Made by a program: the position numbers and the translations under genes. A stretch of 39,672 nucleotides of DNA from a virus: IMG/VR virus record IMGVR_UViG_3300017971_000485, positions 1-39,672 of that record, one strand, 5' to 3'. The notes under the pieces were generated by a model. It was not told the origin of the DNA. It saw only the letters and a program-made list of their open reading frames with translations, and did not search any database. Shown here piece after piece: positions 28,945 to 37,196 of this stretch (position 1 is the stretch's first letter; each line of letters opens with the position of its first letter).

Positions 28945-30362
28945 ATGCTCACCTCTGGATAAAATCGTGCACCGTAGAATTGAACGTCAACCGGATCAGT
29001 CACCTCTAAACGTATGCCAAAATCTTTATTCCTCACCACCCTTCCAAATCTTCTTAATGGAACACGGGTTCTATGATTGCCGTATTTCCCTAATGAGATA
29101 TTGCTTTTCTTGGTCCAGGTGTTCCCTCCATCCTTGGTGAAGTAGACAATCATCTTAGGATCGGCACTCGGGTCATCTGTCTTGGCAACCTCCATGTCTA
29201 TCTCGATTAGAGGGATAGTCATATTCTTGTCAGTAGAAATAAACTCAGATACTAGTTTAGTTCTCAGTATTTCGTTATCCTCAGTTCTGTTTGATGGGTC
29301 CAGAGTCCATAGTTTACCCTCTATGATATCACCGCAGATAATAGCGTTATCATATTGAACAGCAGAGTTAACCCTCCAGTAGCCGAAGCCTTCAGATTCC
29401 CTAGTATGGGTTAAACCTGTATTGACATCGAAGCCCCACGTCCACCCCTCAGAAGGGAAAGTGAGGTAATAGGTAGAATGCACCGGGCCATCAACAAAGA
29501 AGCCTACAGCGTCCTCTAGCTGGGTAAAGCCAGGGTAATCAGCGGACCCGTTGCCTTTCACTTTAAGCGTGAAATCCAGATCTGAGATATTCACAAGCTC
29601 GGTGCCTTGCATCATTCTCACTGTCCGGTCATCAGCTAGGAATGCAAAATAATCGTTTACATCAGCAAGAGAATCGACTGACAGTATGCCCCACTCTTTT
29701 GAGCCGCCATTTACCCGCCTAACTGGGAGGGTGGCGTCCACAATAGACTGCCAGTATTCTGTCGTTTTCCCGCCCAATATAAACAGCGCCGATTTCTTGG
29801 CTATAATGGCCTTAACCTCATCCGGGGCCTCTTCAGCTGAGGCAAACGTCAGCGGATTATAAGCAGTCGCATCGGATACGTCAGAGCCGAAAAACTCATT
29901 GGTGCCATCTCTAACCAGCCAGTGCCGTTCATTCAAAACCGTAACCGACGAGCTTGGGAAGAAGTCAGGATCAGATATTAAGACTAGGCCTAGGGCAACA
30001 CTGTACACATAACCCACGCCTGAGCCGTTAAGGATGAGTATCTCAGAATCACCAGGGATGGCATTAGGTACAAGCTTGGCGCGACCTGAACCGTTCACGG
30101 CACCGATGTTTGTTACAGCGCCAGCTGAATCAACACGGTAGAACCTGGAGCCTGCCACCAAGTAAATAAACCCATTATTAACCAGCAAATTAGACCTAAC
30201 AGGGGCCTCCATGCCGGTAGCGAATAGGGTTAGACCTTCCGCTTTTTTAACCGAGGCATACGTCCCGTCTCGGTTAACCTCAGGAATTAGATTCACTAAG
30301 CGCCCTCGACTCTTTTTAGAGCCGTAGTCTTTCTCGCGCATCAGCAACGGAAACTCAGCCAT
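28941..30362 (-). CDS. P22 gp10-like tail hub / DNA stabilisation protein
   Basis: 473 residues, essentially the length of P22 gp10 (472). Begins MAEFPLLMREKDYGSKKSRG, then beta-rich sequence with repeated FLADDRTVRMM and WTWGFDVNTG type strands. In P22, gp10 forms the hexameric tail hub below gp4 and seals packaged DNA. It overlaps the gp4-like gene by 8 bases. Confidence 0.87.
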   Translation of the reverse strand: MAEFPLLMREKDYGSKKSRGRLVNLIPEVNRDGTYASVKKAEGLTLFATGMEAPVRSNLLVNNGFIYLVAGSRFYRVDSAGAVTNIGAVNGSGRAKLVPNAIPGDSEILILNGSGVGYVYSVALGLVLISDPDFFPSSSVTVLNERHWLVRDGTNEFFGSDVSDATAYNPLTFASAEEAPDEVKAIIAKKSALFILGGKTTEYWQSIVDATLPVRRVNGGSKEWGILSVDSLADVNDYFAFLADDRTVRMMQGTELVNISDLDFTLKVKGNGSADYPGFTQLEDAVGFFVDGPVHSTYYLTFPSEGWTWGFDVNTGLTHTRESEGFGYWRVNSAVQYDNAIICGDIIEGKLWTLDPSNRTEDNEILRTKLVSEFISTDKNMTIPLIEIDMEVAKTDDPSADPKMIVYFTKDGGNTWTKKSNISLGKYGNHRTRVPLRRFGRVVRNKDFGIRLEVTDPVDVQFYGARFYPEVSI

Positions 30363-31302
30363 AACGCGGCATCCCTATCTTAATTGGGTGGGAGTCCGTG
30401 TCGAATGAGAGCATGTCATTTTTGAGGCGCTGAGCTTCTGACATGATCAGCGCAGTTCTTTCAGGCGATGCACCGTATTTGGGTATTAATTTAACCGCCA
30501 CATTGTAAATAAATGCCTCTTGCGCATACTCAGGTACATCAAGGGTTTCTTCGCCTTGAGTCATGACCTGCATTTTTCGTTCGTATGTGAAGTTGATTAC
30601 GGGCACTGAGCTAATAGGCGAATTCCAGAAATACATCACGCCATACTTTTCACCGGCGACATCTTGACGGTCGTAATAGGCCTGGATTGGCGTGCCGGTC
30701 TGGTCTTTATTAGGCAGAGCAAAGTACTCTTCCCTAGAGGCATTAACTATCTGAATTTCGTAGTCTTCACCCTCTTTACGACGGATATCTGTAACTCTGG
30801 AAACAGGAATAAACGTGTCTCTGTAATTTCTTACAAAGGCTCCGCTATTTGTAGCCAGTGGAATGGCATCTTTAACAGTTACGGTAGCCCCGTTGATGAA
30901 GGTTACGGTTGTCCAGAACAGGTCGTTATCGTTTTGAACAATACCTATAACATCATTACGCTCTATATCATCAGCGGATGTGACACTGAATGTATAAACA
31001 CCAGCCGCAGTATCAGCAGTGGTGGTAGTTTCGAAATACTCGTTTGTTACGCGAGTTGTAGACTGGCGGAAATCATACTTCTCTTGGCCAACTTTAAGAA
31101 ATAAAGATCCTTCTGTTTCAGTCCACAAGTGCATGCCCTGCGACTGCCACTCTTTTAGTAGAAGATTGCCGCTCCTCTTGAAGCGAGCAATCATATCGCC
31201 GTCTAGAGATTCCCCATCCGCTGCAATCTGTAAAATATCAAATGCCTCTGCCGCTGCGTCATTTACAGACAGTGCCAGAGTGTAATTGCCGGATGTGGCC
31301 AT
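30355..31302 (-). CDS. P22 gp4-like head-tail adaptor
   Basis: 315 residues. An N-terminal helical bundle (ALSVNDAAAEAFDILQIAAD, GNLLLKEWQSQGMHLW) and a C-terminal helical part (FIYNVAVKLIPKYG) are typical of phage adaptor proteins. A beta-rich insertion (about 85-240) makes it longer than P22 gp4 (166). It would bind the portal ring and the gp10-like hub. The portal gene is not in the window. Confidence 0.78.
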   Translation of the reverse strand: MATSGNYTLALSVNDAAAEAFDILQIAADGESLDGDMIARFKRSGNLLLKEWQSQGMHLWTETEGSLFLKVGQEKYDFRQSTTRVTNEYFETTTTADTAAGVYTFSVTSADDIERNDVIGIVQNDNDLFWTTVTFINGATVTVKDAIPLATNSGAFVRNYRDTFIPVSRVTDIRRKEGEDYEIQIVNASREEYFALPNKDQTGTPIQAYYDRQDVAGEKYGVMYFWNSPISSVPVINFTYERKMQVMTQGEETLDVPEYAQEAFIYNVAVKLIPKYGASPERTALIMSEAQRLKNDMLSFDTDSHPIKIGMPRYG

Positions 31303-31311
31303 GATGCCTCT

Positions 31312-31563
31312 CTAAATTATGTCAAAACTAGGTACTGCGTCCGTTGTTAAATCTTCGATCCGAACATCCTTAACCACACGTTGCGGCTTGGGTACTACAG
31401 GGAAATCCTGAGGCTGGCGTTGATGCCATGCCTCAGGGATTACGAAATAACCTTCCCAGCGCCTCAGAACCTGGCTCCTCTTTACTTTAAAACCAGTCGT
31501 GTCGCATATTGTGTTCGAGTCGTTAGGACTAAAGTAATCAGTCGATTTTGCTCGTCTTCCCAT
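31312..31563 (-). CDS. Conserved small virion-module protein
   Basis: 83 residues. ICDTTGFKVKRSQVLRRWEG, then VIPEAWHQRQPQDFP and a proline-rich end, a pattern seen next to adaptor genes in diverse tailed phages. Structural or assembly role inferred from position; no function known to me. Confidence 0.7.
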   Translation of the reverse strand: MGRRAKSTDYFSPNDSNTICDTTGFKVKRSQVLRRWEGYFVIPEAWHQRQPQDFPVVPKPQRVVKDVRIEDLTTDAVPSFDII

Positions 31564-31565
31564 GG

Positions 31566-32213
31566 CTAGTACTCATTTTGGAATATCACCCATTTAAGCT
31601 CAGCAGTATCTGTGTAGCTGTTAACCACTAATCGCGTGGCCGATGAATGCAATTCGCCAAGCTCCTTTAAGTCGGCCGTCTTAGCCGTTAAAGCCTCCAT
31701 GTTAAACCAGGATATGTTTTCAGGAGTTCCAGCGTTAAGCTGAGGATGAATCTCTTCAAGAGACTCCTGCACCGTGTAATCAATTGTGCCTGTCACATCT
31801 ACAGCATGCGTAGCGGCTTCATGGGCTCGATAGTTCAAAGGCAGAAGCTTAGTCATTACCTCATCAACCCAACCGATATCAAATGTGCCTACAGTAGCCG
31901 CATCAGTTGTGCCTGAGGTCACCGTCAACCAATACTTTGTGGTTTCGATGGTAGTAGCATTAGGCAACACAATATCCTCAGTCTGAGCAAACCCGTCAGG
32001 GTCAGTTCCAACCAGAGTTAAAGTCGGGGCATTTCCTGCAGGCTCATTTCCAGCGGTCGTGATAACCAGTCTATGAGCAAGGCTGTCCCCTGAGCCAGTC
32101 GCGAGCCATTCGGCATCTGTGCCGAAGGCCCACGCTGTTCCCGTTGGTAGATCGTCCGCTATGCCATTTGCATCGACATTAGCGGGATCTATATCAAAAA
32201 CAAACGGCTTCAT
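31566..32213 (-). CDS. Beta-rich virion protein (probable)
   Basis: 215 residues, rich in Thr, Ala and Asp with alternating strands (LAHRLVITTAGNEPAGNAPT). No helix-rich region or signal peptide. It lies between the beta-helix protein and the adaptor genes, overlapping the former by one base. A head-surface or head-tail structural role is inferred. Confidence 0.65.
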   Translation of the reverse strand: MKPFVFDIDPANVDANGIADDLPTGTAWAFGTDAEWLATGSGDSLAHRLVITTAGNEPAGNAPTLTLVGTDPDGFAQTEDIVLPNATTIETTKYWLTVTSGTTDAATVGTFDIGWVDEVMTKLLPLNYRAHEAATHAVDVTGTIDYTVQESLEEIHPQLNAGTPENISWFNMEALTAKTADLKELGELHSSATRLVVNSYTDTAELKWVIFQNEY

Positions 32214-33184
32214 TATGAATCAGCCGCTGGTAGTAGATAGCCAGAGGTGTCAATCACAGAGGCGCTATAGTTCTCAGTAAACGAGAAGTTTGTTCCTGCT
32301 GTAGCAACCAGCTCACCTGCGATGTCGCGAGACATAAATCTGTTGTTTGACACGAAACCAGTATTTGCCGTAGTCGTGTCAGCACTGATGGCCACAAAAC
32401 TGGCTGCTGCCAAGGTTGCATATCGGTTACCATCAATCAGCACATTGGTCAGATCTTTACCTGTCAAGGCCTCAACTAAGTGCAGGGCGTTGGCATTCAG
32501 GTGATTTACCACGCAATCCTTAACCACCAAGCGGTCAAGGTCAGCAGCCGTCACGATGAATGAATCAATGGCTGCATCAATTCCAGTGGAGACACAACCT
32601 TCGACATGTAGACCGTCAGCGGCGTTATCAGTGGTGCTTGATGCGTTGATATAGTCAACGAAGTTCAAGTCCGCACCTTCTTCTGCAAACTCACAGTTTA
32701 GGATGCTAAGATTTGCCGCTGTTACATCAATGGCATTGGTGATATCGGCGAATGATGCTTCTAACACAAGATTCATCAATGTTACATTAGCCGCTGATAC
32801 GGTTACCGCAGCTGCCGCCGCCGTATCTAGCACAACTTTAGGCCGAAGCGCGCCAGAGCCAATCCCGATAATCGAAACGCCTGCAACATCACACGCGATA
32901 CCTCCATCGGTTGTAATCGTCTCTTCATGCCCAGGCAGAACAAAGATTACATCGCCACGACTGGCCACACATCGACCAATTGCAAAATCAATTGTTCTGA
33001 ATGGGCGCTGGAATGTACCGTTACTTGGCGACGTTGAATCAGCACCAGCAATACTTTGATTTTTGTCTAGCAGAACATCTGCATTGCTGACAAAAAACAC
33101 CTCTCCAGGATTGGTTATAGTCAGGGGCACACCTTTAATGGTGACCCCATCCTTAAAACCGCCTGGGAAATTTGAAATACTCAT
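32213..33184 (-). CDS. Beta-helix (pectate-lyase-like) virion protein
   Basis: 323 residues. FQRPFRTIDFAIGRCVASRG, then recurring short strands (VSIIGIGSG, VTLMNLVLEASF, LSILNCEF, LVVKDCVVNHLNANAL, VLIDGNRYA) at about one turn per 20-25 residues, the pattern of a right-handed parallel beta-helix. No catalytic motif is evident. It follows the capsid gene, so it may be a head decoration or an enzyme on the capsid rather than a tailspike. Confidence 0.72.
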   Translation of the reverse strand: MSISNFPGGFKDGVTIKGVPLTITNPGEVFFVSNADVLLDKNQSIAGADSTSPSNGTFQRPFRTIDFAIGRCVASRGDVIFVLPGHEETITTDGGIACDVAGVSIIGIGSGALRPKVVLDTAAAAAVTVSAANVTLMNLVLEASFADITNAIDVTAANLSILNCEFAEEGADLNFVDYINASSTTDNAADGLHVEGCVSTGIDAAIDSFIVTAADLDRLVVKDCVVNHLNANALHLVEALTGKDLTNVLIDGNRYATLAAASFVAISADTTTANTGFVSNNRFMSRDIAGELVATAGTNFSFTENYSASVIDTSGYLLPAADS

Positions 33185-33246
33185 TGTTTTTCTCCTATGA
33201 ACCCATGTAGGGCCTTTTCAGGACCGCCATAGTTCGAAAGTGTTAA

Positions 33247-34149
33247 TTACTGGCCGCTGCCCCAGGCACATCGTGGGTCAGTGAAGCCATACGACTTGTA
33301 AAACATCCCCTTGCTTCGGAAGTTTTCAGTCCCAAAATCGTTATCCTGACTGAATGTATAATCCATCCGGTTAAAGATCTTGAACCCATCATCAACATCA
33401 GTGCGGATAAACCACTCAGACGCTGAAGTGAAGCGATGGTTGACGTGATAGCCATTCGGGAAAATGTCATACACGGGGTTAACAGTCGCTGTATTAGCGG
33501 TGTTAGGCTCGTACATTGACCCAAGGATACGCTCGGCAGTCCAACGAAGCTGACGCGGGATGTGCAACGATTTAGCTTTAGCGCTAATTAACAGGCCTGC
33601 GCCGTCTCGGAAATCCTCAAGTTCTGTCATTGCATCTTCAATCGCGGCTTGCGATAGAGGAGTAAAGACAGTGAATCGGTTAGAGAACGTGCCGCCCTTG
33701 CCCAATACGTGAGCGGTGCTGAACAGGGGCACGCCATCGCCGCCATTAACACTATAAGCGGTATTGATGACATTGGCCGCCAACTGCTCATCGGTATGAA
33801 CCAAAGAACGCTTCAGCATTGTGCCTGCTTTCTGGATCAGGTCGCGCTTCAGGTTATTCATCTGGGCTTCCATTGTGATAATGGTGCCTAAAGAATAAAC
33901 AGCGTGGGTGTAAGTAGTCGCGAAATCTTGCTTTTCTGCATCGTAAGAGGTGTTATCACCCTCTGGTTTCAAAGATGCAAGGCCAGTTCCTGACAAGCTT
34001 ACATCGACCTCATACGCTTTCTGTGACTGAAAAGTATCGAATATTTTGTCATATTCCATCTCTTTCTCAGCGTATTCGATGGTCGCAATCGCGTTGATGC
34101 CCTCTTGTAATAGGCGGGCTTCAGAGCCTTGAGTTACTATGCTAGCCAT
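33247..34149 (-). CDS. Major capsid protein
   Basis: 300 residues. An N-terminal arm (MASIVTQGSEARLLQEGINA) precedes FATTYTHAVYSLGTIITMEA, LFSTAHVLGKGGTFSNRFT and a C-terminal SKGMFYKSYGFTDPRCAWG. These fit the HK97-fold capsid relatives of Mu gpT. Position directly after a small cement-like gene supports the call. No scaffold or protease gene is seen beside it. Confidence 0.8.
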   Translation of the reverse strand: MASIVTQGSEARLLQEGINAIATIEYAEKEMEYDKIFDTFQSQKAYEVDVSLSGTGLASLKPEGDNTSYDAEKQDFATTYTHAVYSLGTIITMEAQMNNLKRDLIQKAGTMLKRSLVHTDEQLAANVINTAYSVNGGDGVPLFSTAHVLGKGGTFSNRFTVFTPLSQAAIEDAMTELEDFRDGAGLLISAKAKSLHIPRQLRWTAERILGSMYEPNTANTATVNPVYDIFPNGYHVNHRFTSASEWFIRTDVDDGFKIFNRMDYTFSQDNDFGTENFRSKGMFYKSYGFTDPRCAWGSGQ

Positions 34150-34151
34150 GA

Positions 34152-34736
34152 CTAAATCCCCGTCTGGTTAAGGGCTTCTTGAGAAGCGTTGATTGAAACC
34201 ACCCAGTCAGCATTTGTGCCAAGCTCATTCTCTGGCGCGTCATGCACTCGGTGTAGCCGCATATTCAGGGTGCTGGTGCTAGCCGCTGAGTCACTATCTA
34301 GCTCCATACCAGAGACCCCTGTCACTGCGTTCCCGGAACCAACGACCACATTAATGTTCAAGCCTGCCTCGGTGATCTCGATATCGTTACCTACAGAATC
34401 TTCCTGACAGGTATAAAGCACATCTTGACCCCAATACACAAAAGCATCACGCGCTGTTGAAGCTAATCGGTGGTTGGTGGTTAGCGTACCTTCATCAGTA
34501 AAATCTGGCAGGAATGAAGCAATAACGCCAATAGAGGCGTCTCCGGCAGCTGATTGAGCTACAACAGGCTTTGTTCCGGTTGCGTCAGCGGTCCCAGTAA
34601 GCTTTACTAAGTCACCTACAAAGCAAGCAACTGAATCGCCAGCGGCAAATGTTACGCGGCGTAGTTTCCCGTGAAAATCAGCACCAGACAAGGTGCCGAT
34701 TGGTGTTAGACCTGCTGGTCTATCTGCATTGGCCAT
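34152..34736 (-). CDS. Head cement / decoration protein
   Basis: 194 residues, beta-rich, small-residue-rich (MANADRPAGLTPIGTLSGAD). FAAGDSVACFVGDLVKLTGT and IGVIASFLPDF are typical of capsid-decorating cement proteins encoded beside major capsid genes. AAAGGAGG lies before the ATG. It is the first intact gene of the leftward late operon. Confidence 0.75.
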   Translation of the reverse strand: MANADRPAGLTPIGTLSGADFHGKLRRVTFAAGDSVACFVGDLVKLTGTADATGTKPVVAQSAAGDASIGVIASFLPDFTDEGTLTTNHRLASTARDAFVYWGQDVLYTCQEDSVGNDIEITEAGLNINVVVGSGNAVTGVSGMELDSDSAASTSTLNMRLHRVHDAPENELGTNADWVVSINASQEALNQTGI

Positions 34737-34752
34737 AATAGCCTCCTTTAAG

Positions 34753-34836
34753 TTAAGTTAATAATGTCGTTTGTCTGCCCATTCTTAGAGCATAACAGCG
34801 AACCTTATGCTTAAAGGTGCTATCTGTATTGGCCAT
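34753..34836 (-). pseudogene. Truncated duplicate of the cement gene start
   Basis: A 27-residue frame begins MANTDS, with DNA nearly identical over 17 bases to the start of the cement gene (MANADR). It then diverges and stops. Only a weak ribosome site precedes it. It looks like the remnant of a duplicated or replaced gene lying between the late promoter and the first late gene. Confidence 0.4.
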
Positions 34837-34855
34837 ACTTAGACCATCTTTGTAA

Positions 34856-34884
34856 ATAATAGCCTTATATTCAGCTGATTACAA
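34856..34884 (-). promoter_or_regulatory. Candidate late-operon promoter
   Basis: Minus strand TTGTAA (34879-34884) and TATTAT (34856-34861), 17-base spacing, pointing at the head genes. If used, the late operon begins with the cement protein, not with a portal gene. Confidence 0.5.
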
Positions 34885-34935
34885 CATTTTTGACGTTAAG
34901 TCCATAGGGTTATAGCGGGATGGGCTTTAATCTGC

Positions 34936-34963
34936 TTGACATGTAACGTTTATCTGTTACGCT
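34936..34963 (+). promoter_or_regulatory. Candidate promoter of the rightward right-hand genes
   Basis: TTGACA (34936-34941) and TACGCT (34958-34963), 16-base spacing. A small inverted repeat (GTAAC, 8 bases, GTTAC) lies in the spacer. It points at the zinc-ribbon and PAPS-reductase-like genes and back-to-back with the late promoter. Confidence 0.5.
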
Positions 34964-34970
34964 TTTAAGC

Positions 34971-35102
34971 ATGGCAACGTTAATTAAATGCGTAATTTGC
35001 GGAAAGAAGAAGTGGTCCAGGGCTGATGCTCTAACGTGCTCAGGTAAATGCAGAACCAAAAAATGCAGGAGGGATAAGAAAAATGGTTTACGAACTTTAT
35101 GA
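34971..35102 (+). CDS. Small zinc-ribbon protein
   Basis: 43 residues (MATLIKCVICGKKKWSRADA). CVIC and CSGKC-type cysteines form a treble-clef-like site; the C-terminus is very basic. No clear Shine-Dalgarno; the start is close to the predicted promoter. It overlaps the PAPS-reductase-like gene by 20 bases. Confidence 0.6.
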   Translation: MATLIKCVICGKKKWSRADALTCSGKCRTKKCRRDKKNGLRTL

Positions 35103-35934
35103 CAACGAACCATACCTAATAAGCTTTAGTGGCGGCCGATCCTCTGGCTATATGCTCCATAATTTGCTTGAAGCAAACAACGGACTACCGGGGCAAGCCT
35201 ATGTTTTATTTGCCAACACTGGAAAAGAAATGCCGGAAACACTGGACTTTGTAGCAGAGTGCGCAGAGCGGTGGCGCGTCAATATCATCTGGCTAGAACA
35301 CTGTTATGGCGATGATGGAAAAGTCTCTTTTAGGGTCGTTAACCGCGACACGGCATCGATGAACGGAGAGCCATTCGAGGAGTTGATAGGTAAGAAACAT
35401 ATGCTCCCAAATGTTGTTACTCGCTTTTGCACTGAAGAACTAAAAATTAACCCCATGTTTAGATACATGCGATCAATTGGAATAAAGAAAAAGAACCTAA
35501 CCGATGTGATCGGCATCAGGTATGACGAGCCGCGACGGGTGGCAAAGATGCGCGCCAGGAACGAAGTAGAAAAATTCGAAACAATCGCGCCTTTGGCTGA
35601 AGCAAAAGTTGATAAATACGAAGTTGGCTCTTTTTGGAAAGCTCAGCCATTCGATTTAAAGCTAGACAACAACAACGGTACAACACCTCTAGGCAATTGT
35701 GATCTCTGCTTCTTGAAAGGAGAGAAAAAAATAAGCTCAATTATTCGCGATCATCCATATCTGGCTGAATGGTGGTTTCAACAAGAGGACAGGATACAAA
35801 AAGGCTGTAGAGACGCTGGCGGGAATATTGAAAATGCCAGTTTTATAAAGCGCATTCCTTACCGAGCTCTGCCTGGCGCAAACATAGACGACCTGCTAAA
35901 CATAGAGATTGAGTGCCTTGGCTGTACCGATTAA
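35083..35934 (+). CDS. PAPS-reductase-like PP-loop protein
   Basis: 283 residues. The PP-loop SFSGGRSSGYM (14-24) places it in the adenine nucleotide alpha hydrolase / PAPS reductase superfamily. FCTEELKINPM and IGIRYDEPRR are typical of the phage branch. Cysteines in GNCDLCFLKG and near the C-terminus (CLGC) could hold a metal or Fe-S cluster. Family members activate substrates by adenylation or reduce PAPS; some modify nucleic acids. The substrate here is unknown. CAGGAGG precedes the ATG. Confidence 0.85.
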   Translation: MVYELYDNEPYLISFSGGRSSGYMLHNLLEANNGLPGQAYVLFANTGKEMPETLDFVAECAERWRVNIIWLEHCYGDDGKVSFRVVNRDTASMNGEPFEELIGKKHMLPNVVTRFCTEELKINPMFRYMRSIGIKKKNLTDVIGIRYDEPRRVAKMRARNEVEKFETIAPLAEAKVDKYEVGSFWKAQPFDLKLDNNNGTTPLGNCDLCFLKGEKKISSIIRDHPYLAEWWFQQEDRIQKGCRDAGGNIENASFIKRIPYRALPGANIDDLLNIEIECLGCTD

Positions 35935-35996
35935 TCTAGTCGCCCAACGTTCTGCTGTTCTAAGTGCAGGGTTTATCAGTGGAGAAAGGACAAGAA

Positions 35997-36200
35997 ATGA
36001 ATGATCTGAATAAAACTATCTATATAAGCACAGAAGTAGGCGTTGGCGGGCATGAGCCGGGAGTAGATGGCGAGGTTACCAATCCTGTGCACAATTACGA
36101 GGATGCTAAAAAGCTTGCTGAGCATTTTGAAAAGCATGGAATATCGGCAAAGATAAAGAATACGGGAGACACTGAATGTGAACAGCACCACAACACCTGA
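35997..36200 (+). CDS. Hypothetical cassette-region protein
   Basis: 67 residues from the ATG at 35997 (MNDLNKTIYISTEVGVGGHE), supported by GGAGAAAGGAC upstream; an in-frame ATG at 35964 is less well placed. A helical motif (EDAKKLAEHFEKHGISAKIK) follows a strand-rich half. It overlaps the next gene by 23 bases. Confidence 0.62.
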   Translation: MNDLNKTIYISTEVGVGGHEPGVDGEVTNPVHNYEDAKKLAEHFEKHGISAKIKNTGDTECEQHHNT

Positions 36201-36453
36201 AACAAACACCGAGGAAGGCGGTCTGGTTGAGCCGCTTGTTATATGCGCGTTTAGAGAGCTTAGGGAGAAATGGTTTAATGCTAAATTGAAGCGATTTGCC
36301 CATGAGCGAGAATGGGAAGAAGAGTGGCAGACTGAATCAAGAGAAGAGGAAAACAGAGGGCTTAAGGTGATATTTGATAAGCAAACCGAGGAGATTATCG
36401 CTGGCAATGCTGCGCCAATAGCGCCGACATGCTCCCACGATATGAGCATATAA
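36178..36453 (+). CDS. Hypothetical cassette protein, GTG start
   Basis: 91 residues from the GTG at 36178 (GGGAG about 10 bases upstream). Mostly one charged helix (FRELREKWFNAKLKRFAHER), very rich in Glu, Arg and Trp. The stop lies in the R'' box of the first attC. Function unknown. Confidence 0.6.
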   Translation: MNSTTTPETNTEEGGLVEPLVICAFRELREKWFNAKLKRFAHEREWEEEWQTESREEENRGLKVIFDKQTEEIIAGNAAPIAPTCSHDMSI

Positions 36454-36509
36454 CGCAAAGATAACCCGCCGGACTGAACAAAGTGAACGTGTTAATCGAC
36501 TTGTTATAA
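36448..36509 (+). other. attC site R1 (moderate match)
   Basis: R'' ATATAAC (36448-36454) and R' GTTATAA (36503-36509) are nearly complementary. Inner arms CAAAGATAAC and GTTAATCGACTTG pair with bulges. The weakest of the right-hand sites, but in register with the array. Confidence 0.6.
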
Positions 36510-36535
36510 GTCAGTAACTAACCAAGGAGGCCGAG

Positions 36536-36721
36536 ATGAATGGGTTCAGTTGGATTATAATTTTAGCAGCATTGGTATTCGTATTGTTGTATTTAATTGG
36601 TACAGATAAGAATGAAAAGATAGCTAAAGTAACTAGTAATTGCAGTCCTACAAGTCTTGTAATTATCGCCAGCAACGGAGACCCTGTGAGAGTTTATGAC
36701 TGCTCTGAAGCTGGCTTATAA
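36536..36721 (+). CDS. Small membrane-anchored cassette protein
   Basis: 61 residues. An N-terminal hydrophobic segment (about 4-22, FSWIIILAALVFVLLYLIG) is followed by a small domain with two Cys (residues about 35 and 56) that could form a disulphide if exported. AAGGAGG precedes the ATG. Function unknown. Confidence 0.65.
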   Translation: MNGFSWIIILAALVFVLLYLIGTDKNEKIAKVTSNCSPTSLVIIASNGDPVRVYDCSEAGL

Positions 36722-36838
36722 CGAACAGCTTGAGGGGCTTGCGGCCACTCAAAACTTAAAGGTAACGACATGAACACTGAAGCTGGACAAAACCAAGGAA
36801 CGTCGCGGACGCAAGTCCATTCTAAGCAATTGTTAGGT
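36716..36838 (+). other. attC site R2, long, containing a start codon
   Basis: R'' TTATAAC (36716-36722) and R' GTTAGGT (36832-36838). Long arms pair as GCTT then GG-CTTGCG-CC with bulges (36728-36748 with 36808-36828). AAAGG and an ATG at 36770 lie in the variable loop. Confidence 0.75.
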
Positions 36839-37015
36839 GTTGATTGGTTTGGCTATGAATTACTTAAACCAAGTAAATATCCACCTAATTTTATTCCGCG
36901 AGGCGCTACGCCTGTTATTGGCATTGACCAAGGCTCACCAGATGGTGATTGCACTTGCAGAGGGTTTTATAAGGATGGTGTTTTTCATGTTCAGGAGGTT
37001 AAGCACAATGATTAG
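36770..37015 (+). CDS. Hypothetical cassette protein started inside attC
   Basis: 81 residues. The only in-frame ATG lies in the preceding attC, so about the first 22 residues (MNTEAGQNQGTSRTQVHSKQ...) are attC-encoded; the cassette proper begins near LLGVDWFGYELL. AAAGG lies about 8 bases upstream. The C-terminal part has CTCRGFYKDG. It overlaps the next gene's start by 8 bases. An alternative is a TTG at the cassette boundary. Confidence 0.55.
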   Translation: MNTEAGQNQGTSRTQVHSKQLLGVDWFGYELLKPSKYPPNFIPRGATPVIGIDQGSPDGDCTCRGFYKDGVFHVQEVKHND

Positions 37016-37196
37016 CGGAAAAGAACTTTTGATAGGGATTATTTGCGGAATCGTTGGGATGGTTTTGTCTGGACTTGCTGCTGCATTCATTAGCAATCAC
37101 CAAGATATCGCGCCGGTTGCAACGCACTTGATGTCTGGCTCATTCGCCACATTGGGCGCACTTGCCGGTGTAGCAATGGCCCGGATAGACACCTAA
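37008..37196 (+). CDS. Small two-pass membrane protein
   Basis: 62 residues (MISGKELLIGIICGIVGMVL...), two hydrophobic segments (about 7-27 and 40-57) joined by a short polar loop. CAGGAGG precedes the ATG; a much longer upstream in-frame start is not supported. The stop is the TAA of the R'' box ACCTAAC. Holin-like topology, but function unknown. Confidence 0.68.
   Translation: MISGKELLIGIICGIVGMVLSGLAAAFISNHQDIAPVATHLMSGSFATLGALAGVAMARIDT

Noticed and set aside
35942-35978. GCCCAAC followed by a short hairpin, attC-like
   Set aside because: The R'' box fits, but no R' box or paired L arms lie downstream; too short.
36837-37007. Long upstream extension of the membrane protein at 37008
   Set aside because: A strong AGGAGG lies right before 37008, and the extension is an out-of-frame reading of the gene at 36770.
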